Shown piece by piece: positions 41,922-53,982 of a stretch of DNA of 64,000 bases (within the stretch, counting starts at the first letter, position 1; each line of letters begins with the position of its first letter). The stretch is from Cerrena zonata (Eukaryota; Basidiomycota; Agaricomycetes; Polyporales; Cerrenaceae). Both the position numbers and the translations under genes were made by a program. The notes beneath the pieces are model-generated. The model saw nothing but the letters and a program-made list of their open reading frames with translations, was not told the origin of the DNA and did no database searches. The stretch lies in NCBI GenBank assembly GCA_038087015.1, contig JASBNA010000007.1:62001-126000 (forward strand). The letters are read 5' to 3'.

Positions 41922-42207
41922 CTTCATAAACGGACTCTGTAGACACTCAGCTTCCAGTAGCACTTTTCTCCTTCACTCTAGCTTCAGTATTTAATGCTCC
42001 ACCCAATGCAGGGTGGACTTGTGTTTCATTTTGCTTTTCTTCGCTTATTGCCAAGCCTTCAGCGCTTAACTCGGCTATAGCCGAGTTCTCCTTCCTATCT
42101 AGTATGCCTGGTCGCTTTCAGGGCTCTCTAACTGCTCTCATTGTGTTCCAGAGCATTTGTGTGTCCCCCAGGTCGATCTATTCCCTGGTTTGAGTCACCC
42201 TTTAACA
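41870..42207 (+). repeat. 3' LTR of copia element (338 bp form)
   Basis: TGTTAAACTTC...CCTTTAACA. Lacks the 48-bp internal unit and the 32-bp end duplication present in the 5' LTR, so the two LTRs of this 'element' are not a simple pair. Confidence 0.92.
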
Positions 42208-42905
42208 AAGACATCTTGAGCACACCTCTGGAGATTCTCAAGAGCAATATATTCTACATGAAGATAATTGATCAGTATAAGGGTCAGTCTAGCTCACTCG
42301 CAGCTGAGGGGATTCAGAACCAGTTCGCCAACTATGATGGTTCTGCAATAGGAGCTGGCTAGTATGTCATTACAATCCTCTATATTTTCTTAATGATACT
42401 GATGTGGAATCATTCTAGCTATGGCGAGGAGGGTCATCAAATTATTTATTATATTTTGATCACCTTATTTGATCAGAACAAGTTCAACTTGTTGAAGTTT
42501 CAAAGAGTATCATGGGATACACTACTTCAGCAGCTAGTACTGCCTGAGATGGTTACTCAACTTATTCAGGAAGACCTTTGTGTAACACGCAAAGAGGCTA
42601 TTATAACTCTCACAGAGAGCAATGCCTTCGGAAAGCTTATGCATCCAGGTGATGATCATTCTCGCCTCCGTGCTGTTCAAAATAAGGTTGCGGACATGTT
42701 TGGATGTGTGAGACACAACCTACTTGAAGGACAGAAAGAGCCAAAACTATTTGTAGATCTTGGTGACAAGGGGAAAGTGCGAGACACAAGAGGAGCAAAG
42801 CTGGAGGAAAACAACAACTCTGAAATAATATTCCTGGATTCACTCAATACTACTATAGAAGATGGACATAAAGTGTATATCTTAGACAACTCTGATAGTG
42901 ATTAG
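42208..42905 (+). pseudogene. RTC4-like domain gene, 3' part only (5' end replaced by copia LTR)
   Basis: Two exons, 42208-42361 and 42419-42905, joined over a 57-bp GT-AG intron. The join produces SAIGAGYYGEEGHQIIYYIL with frame preserved. Next come LLQQLVLPEMVTQLIQEDLC and VTRKEAIITLTESNAFGKLM. 'GYYG--G---I-----' followed by 'LVPE---RLI-ED------A---L-ES--FG--M-P' is how I recall the RTC4 (restriction of telomere capping) domain, which is expanded in Agaricomycetes; its role there is poorly known. The C-terminal 60 residues are acidic and Asp/Asn-rich. The first exon starts inside the copia LTR border, so the promoter and N-terminus are gone. Stop TAG at 42903-42905; otherwise open. Confidence 0.6.
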
Positions 42906-42940
42906 CTGCAATCTACTCTAATAATATTTCTAGATTGTAA

Positions 42941-45081
42941 TTATAATAAACAGCTCCGTGGAATATTAAATGGTGCATGACCTTTATCCTCTAGCTTTCT
43001 GAACATTAGCTGATTGCATCGCTTAATCATCTCGTCAAGAAAAAAATTGTATCTATCCGCATGCATCTCTCAAGCGATCACTTGGAACCCACCATACCAT
43101 GCATTAGCAGCAGATGAATTAAACTGCCATTTCCCATCATTGATACAAAGTTCTGGCCAGATGTAGGGGTTACAATTGTGTCCACAATCAAGATCTTTCT
43201 CCTTGTGCTTGCTTTTGAAGTGGAAAACATCAACAGGGAGAGCACAATCATCAAAGTAAGATGACAGATAGGGATCGGGGTCATTCCAAAGCATGCATAC
43301 AATCTGGCAGTTATTATTGTGCCAGATAACACCAGGTAGAGACCATTTTGTGGGAAACATTCACATTAGAAAATGCTAAAAATTGATATCAATATCTAAT
43401 CCTTAGAGACAAGAGAAAATATCATACCCGAACACCATTTGGAGCCTCAGACCTATAGAAAGTCATACAACCAAGTGTTATACCACAAGAAGCTGTACAA
43501 AGCTCATCATTATGTGTCCACCTTCATCCAAACTGTGCTTTGAGCTTGCAGTTTCCAGCCTCTGGTTTGTCATCACATAACATATCTGAGGTAATTTCAG
43601 TATTGTTATTGATATCAGCAATTGTATCTAGGCCTGTTGGTACCAAAGATTCTAATGCTCTATGCTCCGTCCTTGCCCTCACTTGTTCCAGTCGCAGTTG
43701 AAGCTGAAACATGGCCTTGCCTTGTTGATTATAATAGTCCTCTAGAGTACGGTATGCAGGTTTGATACATGTTTGAGTTCCAGAATGTGTTGGCTGGTCA
43801 CAGTCAGTGATGACACAGATCCAGATGTACACTGCAGCAAGGGTGCCCAATGGTCACACCGTCGATCATGACAGAACAGAGGTAGACAGGATTTCCGCCT
43901 ATGTTGTCATGTATCCAGCAGCAGAGATTGCAGGCATGGTTCCATTGGTCCTGGCCTGTACCAGACATAAAAGCATTATGAGAGGAGATTGCTTCTTCGA
44001 GGCGGATCACTTGGGAGGCAGCATCATGCGGGAGTTCAAGTGAAAGGGAGTTTTCACTAAAGTGAATCATAAGCGAATGGATGAAGAAGGCATTCCAAAC
44101 GTCCCCAACATTTCTCTGTGTCCGATATCATGTAAGTGGTATTGAATTGTGGCAATCTATGAATGTCTCATTATATACTCATGCGCAGTTTGTTGCCGAT
44201 GTCCTGAAAGGGTTTGAGAACTATTCAACGGCTAGTCAAAGAATAATATACCAAGCATTTACCATCATAGAAATAAACATCTCAACAAGATTCCTCTCAA
44301 TGTAATAATGCATAGCGATCTGTAAATGCAGAGAGGAATTTCCATAGTAAGTTCACTTAGTAGCATCTGCATGGACATAGTAATCATGGTAATATCGCGT
44401 TTTGCATGCTGTACACTTAGTCAGAACATCATCTCATACCAGATGGTGAATATAGAGTACATACCTTGACAATAAAGTGAACATGAATACCCTAGGATGG
44501 GACCATACTCATGAGTAAAGATAATGACAGGGTGCGAGCGTAGTTCTGCCAAAATATAATCAGAAGTAACATTGGCACTTATATGTTTGCACTCTAGACA
44601 TGTACAAGAGGGGGGGGGTATAGTGGAATAAAGGCTATATTTTTTAATACTCAGTCCCATTTAATCTAAACATAATTTATCACTCACAAATTTGACGAGA
44701 CAAACCAAACTGTAGGAATAGTGGTAAGAGCTCAAGTGTATATTGAGGCTGTGCGGGGTCCTCTTCCCACACAAGGGTGTTGAGTACAGCCCAGGCATTC
44801 TTTGTTGTCTCATCAGGTATATTTAAAGAGGTCCATAGAAACTCATGTATGTTTATGGGAAGATGAGCAGGTGGTGTGGTAATGTAATAAGGCTGTGTGT
44901 AGCTGATCTGTGCTCTTAGTAGCTGAGCAAGATCTATAAATTGAATAATAATGCGGTAATCAAGACTATAGAGAGCAGGTTCTGACTTGATAGACTCAAG
45001 AAGAGTAGAGAGTAGCATAATAGGTGTTGTAGTAACACATTTTATCAACTTGAACAACATCTTATCCAACACACAGAACAA
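42941..45081 (-). pseudogene. CxC5/CxC6-like cysteine-cluster gene associated with KDZ transposons (decayed)
   Basis: Pieces in order on the minus strand. 45081-44690: LLSTLLESI, then FLWTSLNIPDETTKNAWAVL. 44635-44480: CTCLECKH (CxxC), then HEYGPILGYSCSLYCQGMYS. 44070-43804: LELPHDAASQVIRLEEAI, QDQWNHACNLCCW, GHPCCSVH. 43850-43540: CDQPTHSGTQTC, DYYNQQGKAMFQLQLRLEQV. 43360-42941: IWHNNNCQIVCMLWNDPDPY, YFDDCALPVDVFHFKSKHKE, CNPYIWPEL, KWQFNSSAANAW, then NFFLDEMIKRCNQL. This matches my memory of proteins annotated as CxC5-like, KDZ-associated. An in-frame TGA at 43070-43072 sits between VIA and EMHADRY, and a G/C homopolymer near 44610 breaks frame. Introns are likely; I could not place all of them. 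Convergent with the RTC4-like gene, with only 35 bp between stops. Confidence 0.65.
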
Positions 45082-46438
45082 TAAGATTGACTTGGACTCT
45101 ATTTTATCTTATCTAGTAGTGGCCCTACAGTAGCCATTCATCTGATATATTGCCAACCACTGGTTTGACACTCGGTATCTCTTCACTAGCATATAGTATA
45201 CATGCCTATAAACACTAATATAGAGGTCTGACACCTTAGAAAACAACTGCTGTATATTATTTTTCACAAACGAGGGCAGTCTGCTATTCCCCAGCATCAG
45301 GCATCAACGAAGCCTAAGTATCCCACGACACAAAGCTACCACAATGAGCAATCTCACATTGAGTAAGTGTCATTGACAAGAGGGTCAAAGAGGCCAATGG
45401 GCCATTAGCCTGATCCCCCCATCGATCAAATCTTCTGGAATGGAGTAAGAGAAATGATGATAACACAGCATCATTTCACTTACATTCTATCCCAGGCTTT
45501 GTACTCATACCCCTCTTCCAGTAATGAGTGCAATGATCTAAGTCCACATCCAATGGCTCCTCTTACACCAACCCATGCTCCTTTGGCCACATGAAGATCA
45601 GCAACATTGCTATTGCTCCGTGAAAGCAAAATTTGAAAGTTTCTGTGAGAGAGCTAGTCGAATCTTGAATTTTGGAGAGAAAAGGGGATGCTCTGGCTTT
45701 TCACAGTTACATTCATATATTTTCTACTTCTTCTTGCAATGGTAAGCCCTCTTTCAAGCATCTTGCATTGTAAGTGAGGTACCACTGGCAGTGGAGGCAA
45801 TAGATCTACCATCAGCAGCAGAGTCAATAGACTCACCAGGGTAATATGTAGGAGTGTGGTGATCATCCTCAGAAGAACACATAGAATAATGCCCATCCAT
45901 TCAGATAGCTGTTATGTATAGATTAGCACATACAACGATGTGACTAAAGGGGAGATGTCAGGATGCAAAATGATGCATCTTTTTTGTGTTTTGTCACAGT
46001 ACAGGAATATGGAGAGTAATTGCAGGGAAAGCAAGGGCAAATGAAATGTAGGGAGAAAGAGAAATTCTCACAAAAAAGTTAATGTTACACTCATAGCACC
46101 TCAGTTGAGATACAGCGAGGCAACACTTAAGCTTTTGATGCAAGGGGGAGGTGTAGAAAGTAGCAATTGGGGATAGCAGAAGCTTACTTTATCAACAGTG
46201 CAACTGAAATGAAGGAGGAAAGAAAGATGAAGGATAGCAGTGAGCAAGATGATTGAAAGGCACTCAAGCTTTGCTGAGCAAGATCACTTGACTTGAAAAT
46301 TCATAAGCTCAATGTTGCATAACAGCAAAGGGAATGAACATTGTGCACGCCTCTCAGGTGTAGTTGCTATGCAACAGACTTTTTTAAAAAATAATGATCA
46401 TGCAGTGTCTTTTTTATTTGTACAGTTTTACCAGCATA
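45082..46438. other. Spacer sequence without a supported gene
   Basis: Short frames only. A minus-strand Ser/Asp-rich segment near 45760-45900 could be a fragment of a disordered protein. A minus frame at 45109-45297 has no family match. Purine-rich sequence at 45950-46300. Confidence 0.35.
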
Positions 46439-47150
46439 GTTGTAGAGGAGGCTCAAGAACCTCCCTCCCAGAATGAGACACTAGCACATCATCATCCGAG
46501 AACCAAGGCATCACAGAGGAAGCAGGAAGGGATGAAGTCGATGCAGGGGTGTCAGAGACAGCTTGGGAGGGCAGGGGCGAAGAAATCGACTTTTTGAGAC
46601 CTGGGTAGAAGCGTTCATGGAATTCAGCACGCTCTGAGATAACTACCTTCCTCGTCATCAGATTGTAGAACTTCCAGCCCTTGTAACCATCTGGGTAGCC
46701 AATAAACACACATTTCTCCATGTGAGGCCCTAAGGCCACATGCTTGTCCTTCTGCACATGAACATACGCAGTGCACCCAAAGACCCTGAGATGAGAGAGG
46801 TCCGGTTTCCTGCCATGGAATCCCTCAAAGGGTGTAAGACCGCGAAGGGAGGAAGTCGGACAGCGGTTAATGATGTGGACGAAGGAATGGAGGGCCTCAC
46901 CCCAGAACTGACGCGGCAAATTTGATTCCGAAAGCATGCAAGTAATGCGCTCAGAGAGGAGCCGATTCCAGGTTGTATGGCGTCTGACAATGCCGTGGTC
47001 GATGCAGTACTGGTCCATCTCCTTGGACATGTACTCGCCACCCTTATCGTCCTGCAAAGCACCGATCCGGAAGCCTTTGTTGTGCACATAGGCATGGTAG
47101 AGCTTGAAAGCGGAAAACTGCTGGGATTTCGCTTTCAGAAGCACCACAAC
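46439..47150 (-). pseudogene. Copia integrase C-terminal half and start of RT linker (right copy)
   Basis: Same integrase segment as 37207-37790 with the same deletion of the catalytic-Glu block. Here it continues uninterrupted from KKSISSPLPS into QAVSDTPASTSSLPAS, which proves that the left copy's arrangement is derived. The frame then leaves the arm at 46439 and stops shortly afterwards. Confidence 0.9.
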
Positions 47151-47542
47151 TGTTAAACTTCGTATTTTGGTGATGTTCCACCTTATCTATTCTATCTTTT
47201 GACTTCATAAACGGACTCTGTAGACACTCAGCTTCCAGTAGCACTTTTCTCCTTCACTCTAGCTTCAGTATTTAGTGCTCCACCTAATGCAGGGTGGACT
47301 TGTGTTTCATTTTGCTTTTCTTCGCTTATTGCCAAGCCTTCAGCGCTTAACTCGGCTATAGCCGAGTTCTCCTTCCTATCTAGTATGCCTGGTCGCTTTC
47401 AGGGCTCTCTAACTGCTCTCATTGTGTTCCAGGCAAGTATTGTATTTACCTCTCAATCTAACTGCTCTCATTGTGTTCCAGAGCATTTGTGTGTCCCCCA
47501 GGTCGATCTATTCCCTGGTTTGAGTCACCCTTTAACAACAAC
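47146..47542 (-). mobile_element. Solo copia LTR nested in integrase, TSD ACAAC (right copy)
   Basis: LTR 47151-47537, identical by eye to 37791-38177, with the same ACAAC duplications at 47146-47150 and 47538-47542. Confidence 0.93.
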
Positions 47543-49201
47543 TCAGTACTTGTACTTCCCATCAATGTAGGTGACCCAATAGCGATAGCCACCAAAGGTC
47601 TGGATGTCTAAGGGACCGTGGAGGTCAGAGTGGACGACTTCACAAGCAGAGGAGAGCTCTGTGGTCAATGATGGGAAGGGATTGGCATGCATCTTGCCGG
47701 CAAGACAAGGCTCACAGATGGGGTCAGGAACACCCTCAGAGTGGATGGTGATTCCAGTGGCCAGTTTCTGGTGGATAAGGGCCTTAACACCATCGATGTT
47801 GTGGTGAGCTAGTCGACGATGCCAGAGGGATAGACTGAGAGGCAGAGTGGAGGCGAGAGCGGCATTTTCAAAGGAGCTGAGAGGGAGAACATCTCCAGCA
47901 AGGAAAGCGGTGTTGTTAGAGTCAATGGGAGCGAAAAATGCGAGCTGCCCATGGAGTTTGAAGTCCATTCGGTCGTTGTGGATGTGCACATGAAAGGAAT
48001 GCATTCTAACGAGATACAGGACAGATAGGAGGTTGGTTTTCAACGCTGGGACATGCAGAACCCGACTAAACTCTACAGGACGCAATCTCGACCCCTCAGA
48101 ACGTGGTGTAAAGCGTACAGACCCCACTCCAGCACTGAAGACGATGGTGTTGTTGGCGAGGCGAATGGGAGTGTGAAAGGGCTTGTAATTGCGAAGCCAG
48201 TGACGATGGGGGGTCATATGAGAAGTAGCCCCTGTGTCTGCAGTCCACAAAGCGTCAGCAACAATGTCTAGAGGCGAATAGAGCAAGGAGGGATCAGAGG
48301 AAGCACTTGCACTACCAGCAAACTCCTGGACCTCCTGGACCGAAGCAGAGGGTGTCTGCTGGTCCTGGGCAATGTTGGCCTTCTGGGGACGCTTTCTGCC
48401 ACCTTCCTGACGCTTCTGACGCTTCTCCTGGGCCTCCTTCGATGCAGAAGCCTTGGCCTCACAAAAGCGGAAGCAGGAATCGATGGAATGGCCTGGGAGT
48501 GAGCAGAATGCGCAGACAGCGGTCAAAACAACACTTGCAGAGAGGGCAGAGGCAACAGAGGAGTTGCCAGACTCAACCCTGCGCTTCAGATTGATGTCCT
48601 CAGTGATGAAGGCCTGCAAAAGCGTGTTCTTGTCAAGTTTGTTGACCAGCTGGAGCGATGTAGAGAGGTGGTGGAACTCCTCAGGTAGAGAGCAAAGTAT
48701 GGTCATGCAAACCAGCTCATCGTCGAGGGAGGTGAGGTCAAAGGAGGGGGGGCGAAGGTTTTTGATCCTGAGCATGGTTTCGTCGATCCTGGTGCTCAAA
48801 GCGAGCAGAGATTCGTCCTCCTTCTTCCTGATGCTGAAGAGGTCATCATAGGCATTGAAACGAGCTCCAGGGTGCTGTTGGAGATGCACAGACTTGAGTT
48901 TAGCCCAGATCTTGACAGGATCCTCCTCGATACCAGCCAAATGTGTCCTCTGCTCGACATCTACAGCAAGAAAGAGCTCACCAGCTGCTTTGAGGGCCTT
49001 CTCATCCCACTTGTCTATCAACCCCTACTCCAAAGCGGTCACCTTAGCAGGATCATCTGCCTCAGGATGCTTTTCCACCCCTTTCACCAGCCTGTACAGC
49101 CCAGAACGCATCATCCAAGCCTTCATTTTGCTGCTCCACTGGGGGTAGTTGTCCACAGAGAGCTTTTTGAAGTTGGGGAGGATAGATGAGGTGGAAGACA
49201 T
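47543..49201 (-). pseudogene. Copia gag, protease and integrase N-terminus (right copy, collinear)
   Basis: A continuous minus-strand frame from ATG 49201 with one in-frame TAG at 49025-49027 (between TALE and GLIDKW, probably once a Trp codon) and the terminal TGA before the solo LTR. Gag runs MSSTSSILPNFKKLSV, then NYPQWSSKMKAWMMRSGLYR, across the site that is the inversion breakpoint in the left copy. Zinc knuckle, DTGA protease and pre-integrase region are as in the left copy. Dead because of the stop and nested LTR. Confidence 0.92.
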
Positions 49202-49396
49202 GTCAAAAGCGAGTTAGGGGGAGCAGTAGAGAGCAAAAGCGAAGCAGAGAGGGATAGAGCTGGCCGATCAGGACTGGTGTTGGTAGATGGGGGGTTTGGA
49301 GGATGGGGAATCTGATGCAAAAAGAATTGGAGCGAGGGGACAAGCGGTTGTTGAATAAAAACTCTTGTAAAATCGGCTGTGGCAGAGATAAGAAAG

Positions 49397-49411
49397 CCAG
49401 GGCCCATAACC
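49397..49411 (-). promoter_or_regulatory. Primer binding site of right copia copy (tRNA-iMet anticodon-arm type)
   Basis: Mirror of 36895-36909; reads GGTTATGGGCCCTGG on the minus strand next to the LTR. Confidence 0.7.
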
Positions 49412-49829
49412 TGTTACAGGGTGACTCAAACCAGGGAATAGATTGTTAAAGAGTGACTCAAACCAGGGAATAGATCGACCTGGGGGACACACAAATGCTC
49501 TGGAACACAATGAGAGCAGTTTATTGAGAGGTAATTACAATACTTGCCTGGAACACAATGAGAGCAGTTAGAGAGCCCTGAAAGCAACCAGGCATACTAG
49601 ATAGAAAGGAGAACTCGGCTATAGCTGAGTTAAGTGCTGAAGGCTCGGCAATAAGCGAAGAAAAGCAAAATGAAACACAAGTCCACCCTGCATTGGGTGG
49701 AGCACTAAATATTGAAGCTAGAGCGAAGGGGAAAAGTGCTACTGGAAGCTGAGTGTCTACAGAGTCCGTTTATGAAGTCAAAAGATAGAATAGATAAGGT
49801 GGAACATCACCAAAACATGAAGTTTAACA
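49412..49829 (-). repeat. 5' LTR of right copia copy
   Basis: Mirror of 36477-36894, including the 48-bp unit and the 32-bp end duplication. Confidence 0.92.
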
Positions 49830-50073
49830 CCCTCAGGAGTGCATCTGGAAACATCAAGCCCTGGTCTTCTTTCATGACTGAGATCTCAGGAAACAGATAG
49901 ATAAGGGGATAAGGATCCTCCAGCTCCTCCCAAAGGATATCAAGGGCTGGGTAACAAATGGTGCGGCAGGTCAAGATGAATGCTAGGAGATCTGCACTCT
50001 TCCAAGAGCCATTGGCCTTGATCTGGCAAGCAATAAGCAGGATGAGATCCAAGACAGCAAGACAGCGGTGCAT
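49830..50073 (-). pseudogene. F-box gene N-terminus cut by copia LTR (right arm)
   Basis: Mirror of 36233-36476, identical at protein level over its 81 codons. Confidence 0.72.
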
Positions 50074-50575
50074 GGTGAGAAATATTCTAAAAGCAACTGT
50101 CAGTTTAATAAGCTAAACACTGGAGAAATGTCATACTCACAGGATATAGCAGTAGAGTGGATTTGTGGAATGCTGAGGATCTAAAGTGAAGACAATATCA
50201 ATTGCTGGTAGATTTGCAGCTTCTATTTGGCTTTGTTGACCTGGATCTATATTAAGCAAAATATTCCCACACAGTATATAGAAAGATCTGGCATACATCT
50301 ATGTACTCTATGTATTGACATTTAAAGAGAGGATGCTAATCCAAAGAGTTAGATGCTACATAATCATCAAGGGCTTTAGGCTTTACAGTATTGTCCTCAT
50401 TTAAGTTACAATAACCTTAAGACATGATTACAATTTCCTAATAATAATTTCATCTTAAGAGAAAATATGTTTACTTGAGACTGAGAATGCTGTTATAAAA
50501 AAGTAGTCTCTTGCAATAGCAGCCTATACTAGATATCAGATCGTATTCAAATAAGAAAAAGCAAAAAGAATTAGG
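50074..50575. other. Mirror of the AT-rich stretch 35731-36232
   Basis: No gene recognised; same sequence as the left arm in reverse complement. Confidence 0.35.
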
Positions 50576-52046
50576 AGAAATCCTTCAAGATGATATCCAG
50601 ACTACTCACATCTCACTAGTAAACCACAGATATGCCTTCAGAGAGAAATCCTGCTGAGTTAAGATAGCTGTTGAATTCTTTGAGCTATGACTTGAGTAGA
50701 TTGGAAGACAGGATATGTCTTTCATCTTCAGACTCATCATTATCAGATACCTTATGTAATAACTTGGCCTTCTTAGTTAGCTGCTTATACACCATTAACG
50801 CGGTCTAAGTCTTTTTGTTGTAGATATATTTGTAATATTTTATATACTAGAGAAAGAGAGGTCAAGATATATCATCTGTTTTTTAATAGAGAAATACTTA
50901 TAATAGATTTTATTAAGGTATATGCTTCTTTCTATAGATGAGCAAACTAGTGTTATTGAAAATAAGCATCTTTCATCTCTGGATAAAGAGCTGGCATTAC
51001 AACTGAGTGTCAGGTGCATTATTAAGTGAGAAGATTGGTAATGACATACAAAATATGATATGTTGCTCTATATCCTGAGCAATGTCTGAGTTGCAAGATT
51101 GATAACATACCTTAGACAGCTATAACAAGTTTTTTAATAGGTGATATAGGATATATAATGGTATGTGAGCTAATATACTTTATACAACTATTTATAATAT
51201 TTCACTCCTTTTCTAACCTAATCCTCAACTGAAGTGCAAACTTATAAAGCATTGTACTATTATAACTTGCATTGTTATATGTGACTTGGTGAATCTGTTG
51301 ATTTGAGAGTAAGCAAATAACTTACAATAAAAATAAGAGCAGAAACTTAACTTATAGATAATTCTCAATTGATCAATAATCTTAAAGAGGGCTTGTCCCA
51401 AATATACACTATTATATGCATTATTTATCTGGATAAAACCTAGAAAAGCACTTGACAATGTCCACCCTTGTAATGTATCTTCAATCTAATAGCTGGTTAT
51501 AGCTAATTAGCTATCTGCATTACTTGTTTGCTAAATATTGCAAGTAAGGTTAATATCATAATATTTGATAGTATCACCCTAAAGATTATATTAGTATTTT
51601 TGAGCATATTCTGTTCTGCACAATTTATATTTAGTCTTTCCTTAGAGATTTCATTTGCTTATAAAACATCTTCATGATAGTTTTTCTGACAGATCTTGTA
51701 AGAGGATATCTCTACATCATTAGTAGCTACTGCTGCAACTTCAATTATCTCTTTATACTTTAGGTATTTTGTTGTACTAAGAGGCTATCCTTCAGACTAA
51801 TATAGACTATTATGAGTAAAGAAATATAAAAATATATCTGGTCAGTAGCAATCAGCCACTTAACTGCAATTTCATGAAAACATTGAGTAGTATATTTGAT
51901 TTTGCATTTATCAGGTAGCAGTTTCTGGAGGTGAGGATAGAGAGTTTGTTGACATTTCATTTTGTATTTGCTGAGGAATCTTTTACTTCTATATACCTTT
52001 AGAGAATTTGGACACAAAGTGATTCTCAATAACTTATTTGTGATAC
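50576..52046 (-). pseudogene. hAT-family transposase remnant (right arm)
   Basis: Mirror of 34260-35730 with the same blocks (CFHEIAVKWLIATDQ near 51850-51900; AFLGFIQINNAYNSVYLGQ near 51390-51450) and the same stops, so it was already dead when duplicated. Confidence 0.65.
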
Positions 52047-53505
52047 TTATCCTATCAATTGAGATCAGACTATATAATAAGTATAAAACTTGAAATAAAT
52101 AAATAAATAATATAATAAGTCTCTAGATAATAATATAATATAGAGATCTTAGCTACTAGATATTGTAGTTCTTTTATTTTACTATATAATATTAGTAACA
52201 GATAATATCTGAGCTAATAGAAACATTTATAGCTAAAGTCTACATACTCTATAGTCTTTCTGACTACCTGAGGATGATATTTTCTACAACTGAGGTCCAA
52301 AGAAGTAGTTGATATCAAGGCTAGGCTAGCTTGAGTTTGAAAGATCAGTTCTAATGGACTGAATATTTATATCTTTGAGGAATCTCTTCTTATTGACAAG
52401 CTCTGGATTTGTATTTTTCTTTCTTTTGTTTGTTGCTAAATAAATAAGTTTATTATTATTAGAAGTTTAATAAAGTAATATTATAATAAAAATTTATCTT
52501 ACCTTTTTAAGGTATCTTTCACTTTCACACCTTTAAAGTTGAGGTGACTTCTGGTTTAGATTTATCTGCATTGTTTTCAGATCCAGATTTATCATCTTCA
52601 AAATATAATAAGTCCCAAACTTATCTTCTATCATACCCAGTTTTCATTTTCTGTAATAAATATTAGTCAGTTATTAGCATTAATTTGAAAAAAAATATAT
52701 GAGAATAAACAATCTCTATATTGTTATTAGATTTGGAATCAGCTGAGTCATTATCTAAGATAATTGCTATTGAAAAGCTCAGAAGAATAGAGGCTAAAAA
52801 GCTTTGTAAAGCTAGAGCTAAAAGTAAAGAGATTGCTGTTAAAATGAAAGAAGAGACAGCTACAATGAAAGAAGAAAACCTTGATTAATAAGCACTATTA
52901 GTAGATACAGCTAGTTATGCCATCTCTATATATGCAAGAGATCAAGTTTCATACTAATATATTAGCTTAAGCTTTCTATAATTATTTGGATCATATAATT
53001 TCTTAGCTAGTCTGCAGTGGTAAACTGAATATGTAGATATAGTGGTCCAAGAGGTAGGTTTATTTCTTGAACTATGGATTATAGTGATATGTTTTATAGC
53101 TAACTGAGACAAAGAGAAGAGATATTGCTATCTTGAGAATTAGATCAAAGCTGAGAATGTGAATTGATAATGGAAATAATATCTTGAATATAGATGTCAA
53201 TAGAGTGCATGTAGTTAATAGTCAATAGAATGTATGTGGCCAATGATTGATCAAAACTTTAATTTGAGCCTGAGCTTGATAGCTTGCAAGGGCCAGGCTA
53301 AGATCAAAGCCTAGCCAATAAGCTCTTATGAGCCATACAGAAGGCTAGGCTTAGTCAGGCCTATAGTAGGGAAGGCTTGAAGGCTTGAAAGGCTCAAGCC
53401 TTAGCTTATATATCACTACCTTAGATATCACTTTTTAGATTTATAAAATAGAAATTACAGATTAAATCAAATAATAATGTTATAATAGTGGAGGGTAAGA
53501 GATAG
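52047..53505. other. Mirror of the AT-rich stretch 32801-34259
   Basis: Reverse complement of left-arm sequence, including the AAGCCT-rich block at 53261-53410. No gene recognised. Confidence 0.35.
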
Positions 53506-53968
53506 GGACAAATGAAAAGCACCACTAGATAGAGCTGAAGAAATGGTGCATGGTAGTAACAGAAAGGAGGTGATTTGGATATGAATTGACAAAGATATAG
53601 AGCAAACAACATATATTGTAGGGGAAAAAAGCAGACTGTGGTATGTTTTTGAATCTTATTGGTGGTGATGTAGATACCATTGGATAGAGCTTGAGAAATG
53701 AAGCCTGGTAGCAAAAAGAAGCATGTGATTTGGATAGAAACTGGGGGAGCTATGGGGCAAACAACATATGGGATATATGTTGTGGTAGAAGATTACCATA
53801 CATGGTATGTTTTCCCCATTACATAAGCAAAGACATGGAGTATGTTCTCAGATTTCACTTTGCCGGTGGGCGCTCAATACTGGCTATTATATAATCACAT
53901 TAATCCATATATGGGTGTATTACAAACAAATATAAGTAAATAATGATGTAGTTGACTAAGCACCTAAC
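53506..53968 (-). repeat. Repeat R2 (right arm)
   Basis: Mirror of 32338-32800. It forms a palindrome with the following direct copy across a spacer of about 14 bp. Confidence 0.85.
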
Positions 53969-53982
53969 AAATAATGCTCAAA

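Larger units (their letters stand above)
36477..42207 (+). mobile_element. Ty1/copia LTR retrotransposon with internal inverted segment (left copy)
   Basis: 5,731 bp in plus orientation: 5' LTR, tRNA-iMet-type primer site, gag start, then a 2.5-kb block in reverse orientation (rest of gag, protease, integrase, nested solo LTR), then RT and RNase H in plus orientation, polypurine tract and 3' LTR. The domain order after undoing the inversion (gag, PR, IN, RT, RH) is diagnostic of Ty1/copia. The 5-bp flanks differ (GAGGG at 36472, AAGAC at 42208). It is inactive: inversion, stops, a nested LTR and loss of an integrase catalytic residue. Confidence 0.92.
46439..49829 (-). mobile_element. Copia element, right copy, 3'-truncated
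   Basis: 5' LTR, primer site, gag, protease, integrase and the first 40 residues of the RT linker in uninterrupted minus-strand order. It is cut off at 46439, where the arm ends, so RT, RNase H and the 3' LTR are missing. Confidence 0.92.
46439..53968. repeat. Right arm of the 7.53-kb inverted duplication
   Basis: Reverse complement of the left arm. It keeps the uninverted arrangement of the copia element, so it probably represents the ancestral order. It ends inside the copia RT linker at 46439 and at the R2 edge at 53968. Confidence 0.95.

Noticed and set aside
32338..53968. Interpretation of the inverted duplication as terminal repeats of one giant mobile element
   Set aside because: Arms contain unrelated, already broken elements; the outer ends have no shared target duplication; the right outer edge continues into a third R2 copy, which fits rearrangement better.
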